A stretch of DNA of 64,000 nt from Streptomyces sp. TS71-3 (GTDB lineage Bacteria > Actinomycetota > Actinomycetes > Streptomycetales > Streptomycetaceae): NCBI RefSeq assembly GCF_018327685.1, contig NZ_BNEL01000003.1, positions 372,001 to 436,000 of the forward strand, in the 5' to 3' direction. Position numbers and translations under genes: made by a program. Positions 28,686-37,900 of the stretch are shown here, in pieces; position 1 is the first letter of the stretch; every line of letters begins with the position of its first letter. The notes under the pieces are model-generated. The model had not been told where the DNA came from and ran no database searches. It saw only the letters and a list, made by a program, of their open reading frames with translations.

Positions 28686-28941
28686 CCCCTTCCCCGGTTC
28701 TCCGGGCTGCGCCCCGCTGTTCGGCTCCGCCGCGGCGGGGCGTTGCCCTGCTCGGGCTGCGCCCCGTAGGGGCGCGTCGTGCCCCTTGCGGTCTCGTTCC
28801 CGGCCACCGGCCGGTGGGACTTGCTCGCGCAGTTCCCCGCGCCCCTTTCGTGGCACAGCCCGACCGCGGCGGAGCCGAAAAGGGGCGCGGGAAAACCGTC
28901 ACGGAACCGGGCGGTACCGGGGTTTCGGTCGGACGGGTCCG
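28686..28941. repeat. Gap with a dispersed GC-rich element between convergent genes
   Basis: One copy of the element is at 28824-28849, with a complementary partial copy (GGGGCGCGGG) near 28881, and a GCCCCG-rich hairpin region near 28709-28771. It probably terminates both flanking genes. It is the last copy of the element before a 27-kb stretch without one. Confidence 0.65.
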
Positions 28942-30129
28942 TCAGGACCCCGTGCAGTAGTCCATCAGGTGCACGTGGTTCGCCTCGTACGCGTCATAGA
29001 TCGCCGCATCGTCCACCTTCAGCAACGTCTCGTCGTTGTCCCGCAGCGCGCCGTAGGTGTAGTTGTGGCTGCCGGTGAAGACGATCTTCCGGCCGCTCTT
29101 GCCGTCGTACGTGCCGTTCACCAGCAGGTACTTGGAGTGCACCCCGATCCCGGTGGGACCGTCGTCGCACTCGACGCGCTGCGCGAGCCTCCCGGAGACG
29201 ATCTTCTCCACGCTCGGCGGCAGGTGCGGCGTGCCGTTCGGGTCGGTGTGCCCGTCGAAGGCCAGCCTGACGGTGCAGCCCGCGCTCTGCAGGTCGACGA
29301 GCTTCTGCGCCACCTGCGTCCGCGTGAAGGCGAACATCGCGACCCGTATCTGCGTGCCGCCCGCGCACCCCACGTTGTCCAGGATCAGCTTGACGGTGTC
29401 CGTGCTCGGGTCGGTCGTGGGCGTCGTGCCGGACTTCTCGTGGCGCGGGAAGAAGTAGTCCTTGTAGGGGCCGCTGGTGGTGGACTTGTAGTAGTCCGTG
29501 AGGCCGTTCGCGGCGGTGCCGTACTTCACCAGGTCGCCGAAGTACGCCACGTAGCTGGCGTACAGGGTCGCGTCGGACAGCGTCACCGCGTTGTTGAAGA
29601 GGTCGGTGCGCTGGGTGCTCGTCATGTTCGCCGAGGTCTGCACGACCACGTTGCTCTCGCCGTCCACCTGCGAGAACAGGAAGAACTTGTTGTGGTTGAT
29701 ACCGCCGCGGTCGGCGATGCAGGCCCGGCCGGCGGGACAGGCCAGCACCCAGGACGGCTTCGACCGGTCCGTGCCGAGGCCCTGCTGGAGCGTCGGGTAC
29801 TCGGTGCCGTCCAGGCCCAGCGTGTAGTGGTCCACGACGACCTTCACCGCGACGCCGCGCGCCGCCGCGGCCACCAGCGCGTCGGCGACCGGGTCGTCCG
29901 TGAACCCGTACATCGACACGCGTATCTCGGCACCGGCGGCGGTGTCGTCGATCAGCCCGAGGACGTAGTCGCGTATCCGGCTCTGGTCGGTGTCCGTGCC
30001 GGCCGGGTCGTTGAAGACGGCGGGCGTGATCGCGTCCGCCGCGGCCCGCGCGTTCGAGGGCCAGGCCAGCAGGGCGGCCGGCAGGAGTGCCGTGGCGAGT
30101 AAGAGGCGCCAGGCGGTGGGTCTCTGCAC
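28942..30129 (-). CDS. Secreted phospholipase D-like protein
   Basis: Start GTG 30129 (GAAGGGAG 8 bp upstream), 395 aa, with a Sec signal (hydrophobic about 8-24, then NARAAAD). Two PLD half-sites are present: INHNKFFLF (His146, Lys148) followed by SANMTS, and GVHSKYLLVN followed by GSHNYTYGA. In the classic HxKx4D pattern the Asp is replaced by Ser in the first site and Asn in the second, while the His-Lys pair and the later Asn are kept. Members cleave phosphodiesters of lipids or nucleic acids through a His adduct. Exported, so a phospholipase or extracellular nuclease is likely. It is divergent from the SDR gene. Confidence 0.8.
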   Translation of the reverse strand: MQRPTAWRLLLATALLPAALLAWPSNARAAADAITPAVFNDPAGTDTDQSRIRDYVLGLIDDTAAGAEIRVSMYGFTDDPVADALVAAAARGVAVKVVVDHYTLGLDGTEYPTLQQGLGTDRSKPSWVLACPAGRACIADRGGINHNKFFLFSQVDGESNVVVQTSANMTSTQRTDLFNNAVTLSDATLYASYVAYFGDLVKYGTAANGLTDYYKSTTSGPYKDYFFPRHEKSGTTPTTDPSTDTVKLILDNVGCAGGTQIRVAMFAFTRTQVAQKLVDLQSAGCTVRLAFDGHTDPNGTPHLPPSVEKIVSGRLAQRVECDDGPTGIGVHSKYLLVNGTYDGKSGRKIVFTGSHNYTYGALRDNDETLLKVDDAAIYDAYEANHVHLMDYCTGS

Positions 30130-30376
30130 TGATGTGCTCCCTTCGGGGTCGGGCCTCCGGGACGACGACCGCTTCGGTGACGCGCGTAGCGCGACGCGGG
30201 CGCCGGCGGGCCCGGGGGCCTCGGCTGGAATGGCAACGGAGTCTCTCAGCTCGCGCGGGCCGCGGGAACAGCACGGCGACGGGTGGGAGACCGCGCTCCG
30301 GTTCGCACCCGGTGCCTGCGCCGCCGAGGCGGAATGGTTTGCTGATATCACCCACACGAGGCAATAAGGGGAGAAC

Positions 30377-31156
30377 ATGGATCTGGGACTGGCCGGACGG
30401 CGTGCCGTCGTCACCGGCGGAAGCCGGGGCATCGGGTTCGCGGTGGGCCGTGCGCTCGCCGCGGAGGGCGCGGCCGTGGCCCTGGTGGCGCGGAACGCCC
30501 AGGGCGTCAAGGAGCAGGCGGACCGGCTGAGCGCGGAGACGGGTGCACAGGTGATCGGCATAGCGGCCGACACCGGTGACGACGCCTCCGTCTCCGCGAT
30601 GGCCGAGGCCGCGTTCGGCGGGCTCGGCGGCGTGGACATCCTGGTCAACAACGCGGCGGCCATCATGACCGCGGTGTCCGGGGAAGACCACCTGGAGGAG
30701 CAGCTCAACGTCAAGGTCCGCGGCTACCTGCGCTGCATCCGGGCCCTCACCCCGGGGATGGCCGAGCGGGGCTGGGGACGGGTGGTCAACATAGCCGGAC
30801 TCGCCGCACGCCACTCGGGCTCCGTGACGGGCTCGATCCGCAACGTCGCCGTCGCCGCCATGACCAAGAACCTGGCCGACGAGCTCGGCCCCCAGGGGAT
30901 CAACGTGACGGTGGTGCATCCCGGAGCCACGCGCACCGAATCCATGCTCCAGGCCGTCGAGGAACGGGCGGCGGCGGCCGGGCTCAGCCCTGCGGACGTG
31001 GAGCGGCAGTTCGCGGAGTCCGTCTCCATAGGTCGCCTGGTGGAGCCGGAGGAGGTGGCGTCGGTGGTCGCCTTCCTCGCGAGCCCGCTCAGCGTCGCGA
31101 TCAACGGCGACGCGGTGTCCGCGGGCGGTGGGGCGAAGGGCGCGATCCACTACTGA
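30377..31156 (+). CDS. SDR-family protein lacking the catalytic Tyr-Lys pair
   Basis: A 259-aa Rossmann protein starting at ATG 30377 after AAGGGGAG. The cofactor motif TGGSRGIG and NNAAA (the Asn-Asn-Ala-Gly-like motif) are present, and the end VAFLASPLSVAINGDAVSAGGG fits FabG-like SDRs. Aligned on MTKNLADEL, the usual YxxxK is replaced by GSIRN, so both Tyr and Lys are missing. The protein may bind NAD(P) without classical SDR catalysis or use another mechanism. Cytoplasmic. It is followed by a hairpin, and the next gene is probably separate. Substrate unknown. Confidence 0.85.
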   Translation: MDLGLAGRRAVVTGGSRGIGFAVGRALAAEGAAVALVARNAQGVKEQADRLSAETGAQVIGIAADTGDDASVSAMAEAAFGGLGGVDILVNNAAAIMTAVSGEDHLEEQLNVKVRGYLRCIRALTPGMAERGWGRVVNIAGLAARHSGSVTGSIRNVAVAAMTKNLADELGPQGINVTVVHPGATRTESMLQAVEERAAAAGLSPADVERQFAESVSIGRLVEPEEVASVVAFLASPLSVAINGDAVSAGGGAKGAIHY

Positions 31157-31225
31157 GCGGTACGGCCGGAGCGGGGCCGCTGTCGGAGGGCGGCGGCTGT
31201 CGGGGGCGGCTGCTGCCGGAGGGCG

Positions 31226-31253
31226 GCGGCCCTCCCTCGCCGCGGAGGGCCGC
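31226..31253 (+). terminator. Hairpin after the SDR gene
   Basis: GCGGCCCTCC (31226-31235) / GGAGGGCCGC (31244-31253), 10-bp perfect stem, loop 8 nt, in a GGCGGC-rich gap. Confidence 0.65.
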
Positions 31254-31321
31254 GGCCACCGGGGCGGGTCCCGTGCCGTAACTCGGTGGTGGACGCGGCG
31301 GGGAACTGGTTGCCTTCGGGC

Positions 31322-32404
31322 ATGGACGGCATGGACCCCATGAACGGCATGGACGCCGCCGTGAACGGCTGCGACGACCGTACTGAAGGCGCCGAGGGCG
31401 CGGTGACCGGCCGCACGGTGGCGGACGACACAGTGACCGGCGGCACATTGGCTGATGACACGGCGACCGGTGGCACGCTGCACGCCGGCGAGACGCCGAC
31501 CGACGCCGGCCTCGTCCGGAGGCTGATCGCGGCGCAGTTCCCCGAGTGGGCCGGGCTGCCGGTGCGGCGCCACCCGTCCTCGGGCACCGTCAACGCGGTC
31601 TACCGGCTCGGGGACCACCTCTCCGTCCGCCTGCCGCGGCTGGAGTCGGGCGTGCCGGACGCCGTGAAGGAGCGCACCTGGCTGCCTCGCCTCGCCCCGC
31701 TGCTGCCCGTGGCGGTCCCGGAGGCGGTGGGCGTGGGTGTGCCCGGCGAGGGCTACCCGTGGACGTGGTCCGTGCACCGCTGGCTCGACGGCACCCACCC
31801 GCACCCCGACGTCCTGGCGTCCCCGGTCGGCCCCGCTGGAGCCGCCGGGGCCGCCGACCCGGTGGCGCTCGCCCGGGACCTCGGCCGCTTCGTCACCGCA
31901 CTGCGCCGCGCCGACGCGACCGGGGCCCCGCCCGCGTACCGCGGTGGCCCGCTCGCGGCGGTGGACGCCGGGACCCGGGCCGCCCTGAAACAGCTCGCCG
32001 GCATGACCGGCCTGATCGACACGGCCGCGGCGACGGCGGCGTGGGAGAAGGCGCTCCAGGCGCCGCCGTGGACCGGCCCGCCGCGGTGGGCGCACGCGGA
32101 CCTGATGCCCGGCAACCTCCTCGTCACCGGAGGCCGCCTCTGCGCGGTCATCGACTTCGGCACGCTGGGCGCCGGCGACCCCGCGTGCGACCTGATCCCG
32201 GCCTGGAACCTCCTGCCGGCCCCGGCCCGCCCCGCGTTCCGCGACGCCACGACCGCCGACGACGCCCAGTGGGAACGCGGCCGGGGCTGGGCGCTGTCGA
32301 TGGCCCTCATCCAACTCCCGTACTACAAGGACACCAACCCCGCGATGGCGGAGAACGCCCGGCACGTCATCCGGGAGGTGCTGGCGGACGAGGGGGCGCG
32401 GTGA
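31322..32404 (+). CDS. Aminoglycoside phosphotransferase-like kinase
   Basis: About 360 aa from ATG 31322; GTG 31286 and several nearby ATGs are alternatives, and none has a strong ribosome site. The protein-kinase-like fold of the APH family is shown by AHADLMPGNLL (catalytic HxD and Asn) and CAVIDFGTLGAGDPACDL (the DFG-equivalent Asp). Members phosphorylate aminoglycosides, macrolides, homoserine, fructosamine or other small molecules with ATP. The first 60 residues are low-complexity, with a Met-Asp-Gly run and a 10-residue repeat (TVADDTVTGG, TLADDTATGG), which suggests a recent in-frame expansion or a misplaced start. Substrate unknown; a resistance role is possible. Confidence 0.8.
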   Translation: MDGMDPMNGMDAAVNGCDDRTEGAEGAVTGRTVADDTVTGGTLADDTATGGTLHAGETPTDAGLVRRLIAAQFPEWAGLPVRRHPSSGTVNAVYRLGDHLSVRLPRLESGVPDAVKERTWLPRLAPLLPVAVPEAVGVGVPGEGYPWTWSVHRWLDGTHPHPDVLASPVGPAGAAGAADPVALARDLGRFVTALRRADATGAPPAYRGGPLAAVDAGTRAALKQLAGMTGLIDTAAATAAWEKALQAPPWTGPPRWAHADLMPGNLLVTGGRLCAVIDFGTLGAGDPACDLIPAWNLLPAPARPAFRDATTADDAQWERGRGWALSMALIQLPYYKDTNPAMAENARHVIREVLADEGAR

Positions 32405-32472
32405 GGGCCGGGCACGCCTGCCTGAAGTGGTTCGCGCCGGATCAGCGGCGCCCCCGGTAGTGATCCACGGGA

Positions 32473-33243
32473 TCAGCCCCCGGCAGTGATCCACAACTGG
32501 ATCGCCAGGCCGATGCCGATCGAGCCGGCCAGCCAGCGCAGCTGGGTCGCCGGCATCCGGCGGGCGACGCGCGGACCGAGCGTGGAGCCGACGAACATGC
32601 CCAGGCCCAGTGGCGCCACGGCCGTCCACTCGACGGGCCCGAAAGCGGCGAACGAGACGGCCGACACGAGCGCCGGGGCGCCGACGAGCATGTTCTTCAG
32701 GGCGTTGGCGCCGGCGAGGCGGGGCTCGACGGTGATCAGGAGGAGCGCGAGGACCATGACACCCGAGCCGGCGCCGAAGTAACCGCCGTACGCCGACATC
32801 GCGATCAGCCCGACCGGAAGGGCCACGCCACGCGCGCCCGGCGGACGGCCACGCCGGTACCGCCGGTGCCAGGCGGCGAGCCGGGGCTGGACGAGCAGGG
32901 CCAGCGAGCCGAGGGCCACCAGGAGCGGTACGACGCGGGCGAACACCCCTGGCGGGGTCGACAGCAGCAGCACGCCACCCGCTGCCCCGCCCACCCCGCA
33001 CAGCGGCACCCAGCGCCGCAGCCACGGCCCGTGGCCCGCCAGCTCGGGCTGGGAGGCGAGGGCCGCACCGGGCCAGCAGGCCACGGCCGCGACGAGGTTG
33101 GTCATGTTCGCCGGCAGAGCGGGGAGCCCCACCAGGAGCAGAGCGGGGTAGGAGATCAGCGACGTGATGCCGCCCGCGGAGCCGACCAGCCCGGCGAGGA
33201 GCCCCGCGGCGGCCAGCGTCGCGCCGTCACCGAGTCCGGTCAC
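32473..33243 (-). CDS. TauE/SafE (TSUP) family membrane permease
   Basis: A 256-aa, nearly all-membrane protein with about 8 helices. The N-terminal half has VGSAGGITSLISYPALL, typical of the TSUP family, whose members export or import sulphite, taurine-derived sulphonates or other organosulphur anions. The start GTG 33243 has a weak ribosome site. It converges with the APH-like gene (68 bp gap). Substrate unknown. Confidence 0.85.
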   Translation of the reverse strand: MTGLGDGATLAAAGLLAGLVGSAGGITSLISYPALLLVGLPALPANMTNLVAAVACWPGAALASQPELAGHGPWLRRWVPLCGVGGAAGGVLLLSTPPGVFARVVPLLVALGSLALLVQPRLAAWHRRYRRGRPPGARGVALPVGLIAMSAYGGYFGAGSGVMVLALLLITVEPRLAGANALKNMLVGAPALVSAVSFAAFGPVEWTAVAPLGLGMFVGSTLGPRVARRMPATQLRWLAGSIGIGLAIQLWITAGG

Positions 33244-33369
33244 GGCAGCGAGCGGGCACGCAGGCGGTTGTCCGGCCGTGACACGGGCCCACCCCCCTTC
33301 CGTTTCCGGTGACGTCCGAACGACATGATCGGCTCTGCCCCGGGGGCAAGGTCAACCGGCCCGGGTCGT

Positions 33370-33411
33370 CCGGACGTCGCCGGGCACCGGCCGGTGCCCG
33401 GCGACGTCCGG
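33370..33411. promoter_or_regulatory. Perfect 42-bp palindrome
   Basis: Bases 33370-33390 (starting CCGGACGTCGCC) and 33391-33411 are exact reverse complements with no spacer. It lies between the TauE/SafE gene (upstream side, 127 bp before its start) and the ThuA gene (downstream side). It could act as a terminator cruciform for the ThuA transcript or as a dimer binding site. Confidence 0.8.
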
Positions 33412-33418
33412 TCACGCA

Positions 33419-33510
33419 GGTGGGTCCCCTACCGGTCCCGGCAGTCCGAGAGTCCTGCAGCCCGGCAGTCCGAGAGTCCTGCAGTCCTGCAGCCCGGCAG
33501 GAGACCCACC
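33419..33510. repeat. Tandem 24-bp repeat enclosed by an 8-bp inverted repeat
   Basis: The unit beginning CCCGGCAGTCCGAGAGTCC occurs at 33437-33460 and 33461-33484, followed by fragments to 33500. GGTGGGTC (33419-33426) and GACCCACC (33503-33510) flank the array. Non-coding. Confidence 0.8.
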
Positions 33511-33582
33511 CAGGGTGACGCTGACGCCTGAGAAGCGCGGCCGGTCAGCCGCTCAGCCGTCAGCACGTCACCTGGTGAGCCC

Positions 33583-34824
33583 TCACGAAAACAGCGTCCA
33601 GCTCTGGTTGGCCGCGCCCGTGCACGTCCAGATCTGGAGCCGGGTGCCGTTCGCGGAGCTGGGACCGGTGGCGTCCAGGCACTTGCCGGACCCCGCGTTC
33701 ACCAGCGAGCCCCCGGCGCCGGGCTGCCACTTCTGCGCGCCCGAGCCGTTGCAGTCGTAGAGCTGCACCTTGGTGCCGTTGGCGGTGCCGGCCGCGGTGA
33801 CGTCCATGCACTTGCCGAGGGCCTGGAGGCTGCCGTCGCCGCCCACCGTCCAGTTCTGCGCGCTGCTGCCGTTGCAGTCGTAGAGCTGGACCGCCGTGCC
33901 GTTGGCGCTGCCCGCGCCCGCGATGTCCACGCACTTGCCGCCGTAGCCGTGGATCGGCCCGGTGCCGGAGGGCGGGGTGACGGGGCCGCTCTGCCCGCCC
34001 AGCCAGCGGAGCCCCTGGATGAGGAGCTGGTTCTGCTGGGCGCTGGCGAAGGTGGAGGACAGGGTGGTGTTGGTGGCGTAGTCCATGGCGTTGTGGCCGA
34101 AGTTGGCGTAGATCATCTTGTAGTTCCGGTTGGACCAGACGATCGGGTAGTAGCCGCTGTACCAGGACTGGTTGGGGTCCGTGCCGACCGGGAACGTCGA
34201 GGGGGCCATCGACGCGAGGATGTCGATGGCCGGGTTCTTCCGCAGGTCGTTCTGCCAGCTGTACCACTCGCTGACCGAGGACGTGATGGTGGCCGGCAGG
34301 CCCGCCGTCGCCGGGTGGCCGCTGTCGTCGATCTGGAGCGTCTCGGCGGTCGGCCCCCAGGTGTTCGTCTGGAAGGTGCCCGTGCCGAGCAGGGTGTTGT
34401 GGTACCAGGACCAGTCACCGCTGTCGGTGTTGAAGGCCGAGACGTGGAAGCCGAGGAAGCCGCCGCCGTTGTTCATGTAGTTCTGGAACGCGGACTGCTG
34501 CGACGCGCTGTGGGGATAGTCGTCGAGGAACAGCACCACCTGGTAGTCGGCCAGGTTGGCGGCGTTGAGCTGGTTCCAGTCGGTGGTCGAGGTGTACGAG
34601 AAGCCGTACTCCGAAGCCACCTGCGGGAACCACGAGTTGGCCTCGTGGACGAAGCTGATGTGCGCGGCGTCGTACGTCCCGTTGTAGAAGGCGATCACCT
34701 TGAAGGCGGGAGCCGCCTGGGCGGTGTACGCCGGGGCTGCCAGCAGGCCGAGCAGCAGGGCGAGGAGCGCGGTCAGCCGTCTCAGGGTCCGGGACCACCA
34801 GCGAGCGGTGCTGGGTCTGAACAT
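33583..34824 (-). CDS. Secreted ThuA-domain protein with ricin-type lectin domain
   Basis: A 413-aa exported protein. Sec signal at about 1-37 (Leu-rich, ending AQAAP). Residues about 38-270 are a ThuA (trehalose-utilisation, glutamine-amidotransferase-like) domain with VIAFYNGTYDAAHISFV, a GFHVSAFN segment and WSNRNYKMIYANFGH. A Gly/Pro linker leads to a ricin B-type (CBM13) domain with three QxW repeats: QNWTVGG, QKWQPGA and QSWTLFS. ThuA domains accompany sugar metabolism; CBM13 binds galactose or xylan. Upstream are a TTGACA promoter and a palindrome resembling a DasR site, so GlcNAc/chitin control is possible. Exact activity unknown. Confidence 0.85.
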   Translation of the reverse strand: MFRPSTARWWSRTLRRLTALLALLLGLLAAPAYTAQAAPAFKVIAFYNGTYDAAHISFVHEANSWFPQVASEYGFSYTSTTDWNQLNAANLADYQVVLFLDDYPHSASQQSAFQNYMNNGGGFLGFHVSAFNTDSGDWSWYHNTLLGTGTFQTNTWGPTAETLQIDDSGHPATAGLPATITSSVSEWYSWQNDLRKNPAIDILASMAPSTFPVGTDPNQSWYSGYYPIVWSNRNYKMIYANFGHNAMDYATNTTLSSTFASAQQNQLLIQGLRWLGGQSGPVTPPSGTGPIHGYGGKCVDIAGAGSANGTAVQLYDCNGSSAQNWTVGGDGSLQALGKCMDVTAAGTANGTKVQLYDCNGSGAQKWQPGAGGSLVNAGSGKCLDATGPSSANGTRLQIWTCTGAANQSWTLFS

Positions 34825-34908
34825 GTGGGGCCCTTCCTCGTGCGCGGAGGAGTGGAAGTGGAAGTGGAAGCGGAGAGGAACGGGAACGTCCTCCCGTTCG
34901 CTGCATTC

Positions 34909-34938
34909 CTTATGGCCGCCGCAGCATGCTCATGTCAA
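34909..34938 (-). promoter_or_regulatory. Promoter of the ThuA-lectin gene
   Basis: On the minus strand a perfect TTGACA (34933-34938) is followed after 17-18 bp by CCATAA/CATAAG (34909-34915). The distance to the ATG is about 85 bp. Confidence 0.55.
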
Positions 34939-34941
34939 TGG

Positions 34942-34957
34942 TTTGGTCCAGACCAAA
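34942..34957. promoter_or_regulatory. DasR-like palindrome (dre-like site)
   Basis: TTTGGTC-CA-GACCAAA, with 7-bp perfect arms, contains TGGTCCAGACCA. This is close to the DasR consensus (TGGTCTAGACCA) and to the repeats known in front of Streptomyces chitinase genes. It lies just upstream of the -35 of the ThuA-lectin gene. Confidence 0.6.
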
Positions 34958-34969
34958 ATCGACCATCGG

Positions 34970-37900
34970 TCAACCCGCCGTTCTCCCGGCCTCCTCCAGC
35001 CGCCGCACCAGTGGCTCCAGCGGCTCCGGGTCGACGGGCAGCCAGCCACGCAGCTTCGCCAGGTCGTCCAGGACGGCACGGATGCGGTGCCTGTCCGGCG
35101 CGCCGTCGAGGAACGTCTCCAGCGCCCGCGCGGCCTCGGCCCAGGCGGACATGGCGCAGTGGATGACGATGAGGTTGCCGCGGGCGTTGGTCCTGCGGGC
35201 CAGGTCCCCGGACCCGGCCGCGGCCGTGCCCTTCTCCACCGCCCTGGCCCAGGAGGCGGCCTCCGCCTCGGTCCTGCCGAGCCGGCGCTGCGCGACGGCG
35301 ATGTGCAGGTGGCACCACTCGTCATCCGCGTCTATGGCGACGGAGCGCATCAGGTCGGCCAGCGCGTCCGCGGGCCGGCCCGCCGTCTGGTGCAGTTCCC
35401 CGCGCACGGCGAGCGCCCAGTCGTCCTCGGCATCGAGCTCGACGGCACGGTCGAGGTCCGCGCGCGCCTCGTCGAACCGCCCCGACAGCAGGTGCACCTC
35501 GCCGCGCCGGCCGACCGACCACCCGTTCTCGGGTTCCTGCTCGACGGCGCGGTCGAAGTCCGCCAGGGCCTCGTCGTACCGCCCGGCCACCCGGTGCACC
35601 TCGCCGCGCCGGCCGAGCACCCATGCCGACTTCGGGTTGATCTCCACGGCACGGTCGGCGTCCGCCAGCGCCTCCTCGTGCCGCCCGGTGATCTGGTGGA
35701 GCCCGGCACGCCGCGCCAGCACCCAGGCGTAGCGGGGCTGGATCTCCAGGGCGCGGTCGAAGTCCGCCAGCGCCTCCTCGTACCGCCCCAGGGACTGCCG
35801 GGCCTCGCCGCGGCTGCCGATCGCCCACGCGTAGCCGGTGTCCATCCCGATGGCCCGGTCGAACTCGGCGACGGCGTCCTCGTGCCGCCCCATCAGCCGG
35901 TACGCCTCACCGCGCTGGGCGATCATCCACTCGCTGCGGGGCTCCAGTTCCACCGCGCGGTCGAAGTCCGCCACGGCCTCCTCGTACCGCTCACGGGACC
36001 GGTGGAGCACGCCCCGCTGGCCGAGCACCCACGCGTAGCGGGGATCGATCTCCAGCGCGCGGGCGAAGTCCGCGAGGGCGTCCTCGTACCGCTCCGTCAC
36101 GCGGTTCACCTCGCCGCGCCACGACAGGGCCCAGGCGTACTCGGGGTCGAGCTCCAGCGCGCGGGTGAGGTCCGCCAGCGCCTCGTCGTAGTGGCCCATC
36201 GCGTGGTGCGTGTGCCCGCGCCGCGCCAGCACCCAGGCGAAGGTGGGGTACATCTCTATCATCCGGGTGAGGTCGGCGAGGGCCTCGTCGTAGCGGTCCA
36301 GCAGCCGGTAGGCGTCGCCGCGGCAGGCGAGCGCGGTGTGGTACGACGGGTCCCGCTCGACGGCGCGGGTGAAGTCGGCGAGTGCCTCGTCGTTCCTGCC
36401 CAGCGCCTGGAGGGCGAGGCCGCGGTCGGCCAGGTACATGCCGTCGTCCGGCTGCCGTTCGATGGCGCGGTCGAAGTGGACGAGGGCTTCCTCGGGGTGG
36501 TCCATCAGCCGGTGGGTCTCGCCGCGGCCGTAGTGCGCGCGGGCGAGGTCCGGGTCGAGTGCGAGGGCCGCGTCGTAGTCCGCGAACGCCTCGTCGTACC
36601 GCCCTGCCACCCGGTGCTCGCGGCCCCGCACGGTGTGGGCCAGTGCGCGGCCCTCGCGGTCGAGTTCCCTGGCCGTCAGGAGGACGGTCAGGGCGGCGAC
36701 TCCGTCCTCCTCCCGGTCGGCGGCCTCCTGGAGGCGGTGTCCCCAGTCGGTGAGCGCCGCGGCACCGGTGTCGGAGCCGGCCCCCGCGACGGTCCCCGCC
36801 CACCGGCGCAGCGTGGCGGGGCCCTCGTCGCAGGCGTTCACCAGGTCGAGCAGGGCCGCGGGGAGCGCCCCGCGCGGGTCGGCGCACAGGCGGTGGTACA
36901 TCTCGCCGAGGCGGTGCTCACGCCAGTCGGCGTCGTCCCAGTAGGCGTCGGCCTCCAGGGTCTCCTGGGCGGTGCGCCGCCGCCGCGCGTAGCTCTCGGC
37001 GAGGCGGCCGTGGTGGTCCCGCCAGCGCTCCGGTGACTGGGTGCGCTGGAGGCGCAGCATCGCGACGCGCACGAACTCGTGGTAACGGCACCGCCCGGCC
37101 TGCCCGGTGACGAACGGCAGCCCGCGCAGCCAGGCGTACTGGCCCTCGGCGGCGTCCGGCACGACGACCCGGTGGATGTCCTCGTCCAGTTGCAGCGGCA
37201 GCGCGCAGGCCAGTGCCGCGGCACGGCGCCGCGGGTCGTCCACCCACTTCAGGAAGCGTTCCACGGCGGTGCCGGTCGGGTCGCCCACCTCGTCGATGCT
37301 CTGCGGCCCGGCCTGCGCGAGCAGGTCGACGAGGACCGGCAGCCGCCCCGTCAGATGCAGGATGAGGTCGACGACCTGCTCGCCGGTGATCCCCTTGGAC
37401 GCCAGCAGCCGCCGGGCCTCCTCCTCGGTGAACACCTCCAACGGCACGTCGTGGACGAGGTCCAGGTGGTCGCCCCAGCAGCGGCTGTCGAGCCGCCCCT
37501 GCCCGGAGAGCACGGCGACCACGTTGACGGGCAGGTCGCCGTACTCCTCGCCAACGAGGACGTCGTGCAGCCACTCGTCGAGGATCGGCCCCGTCCGCTC
37601 GTAGACGTCGAAGAACAGCACCACCCAGGGCCGCCGCTCCGCGATCTCCTCCAGGTCCTTCAGGAACGCGGGCGTCAGGACGCGCACGGGCGAGAGCACG
37701 AGCTGCACGTCGTCGTGGCTGCGCAGCCGCGCGTTCAGCAGGGCCCGCAACCGGTCGGCGCCCTGGGCGACCTTCTGCGGGTCCATCGCCCCGGCGAACG
37801 CCCCCATGCCCGGCAGCATCCCGAGGCCCGCGAGCCCGGCCTGGGCCACGACGGTGCTCCCGGCGGACGCCTGGGGCTGGCCGGCGGCGCCTGAGCCGGT

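Noticed and set aside
34970..36600. Non-coding minisatellite of 102 bp
   Set aside because: The 102-bp periodicity is the coding repeat of 34-residue TPR units in the STAND paralogue.
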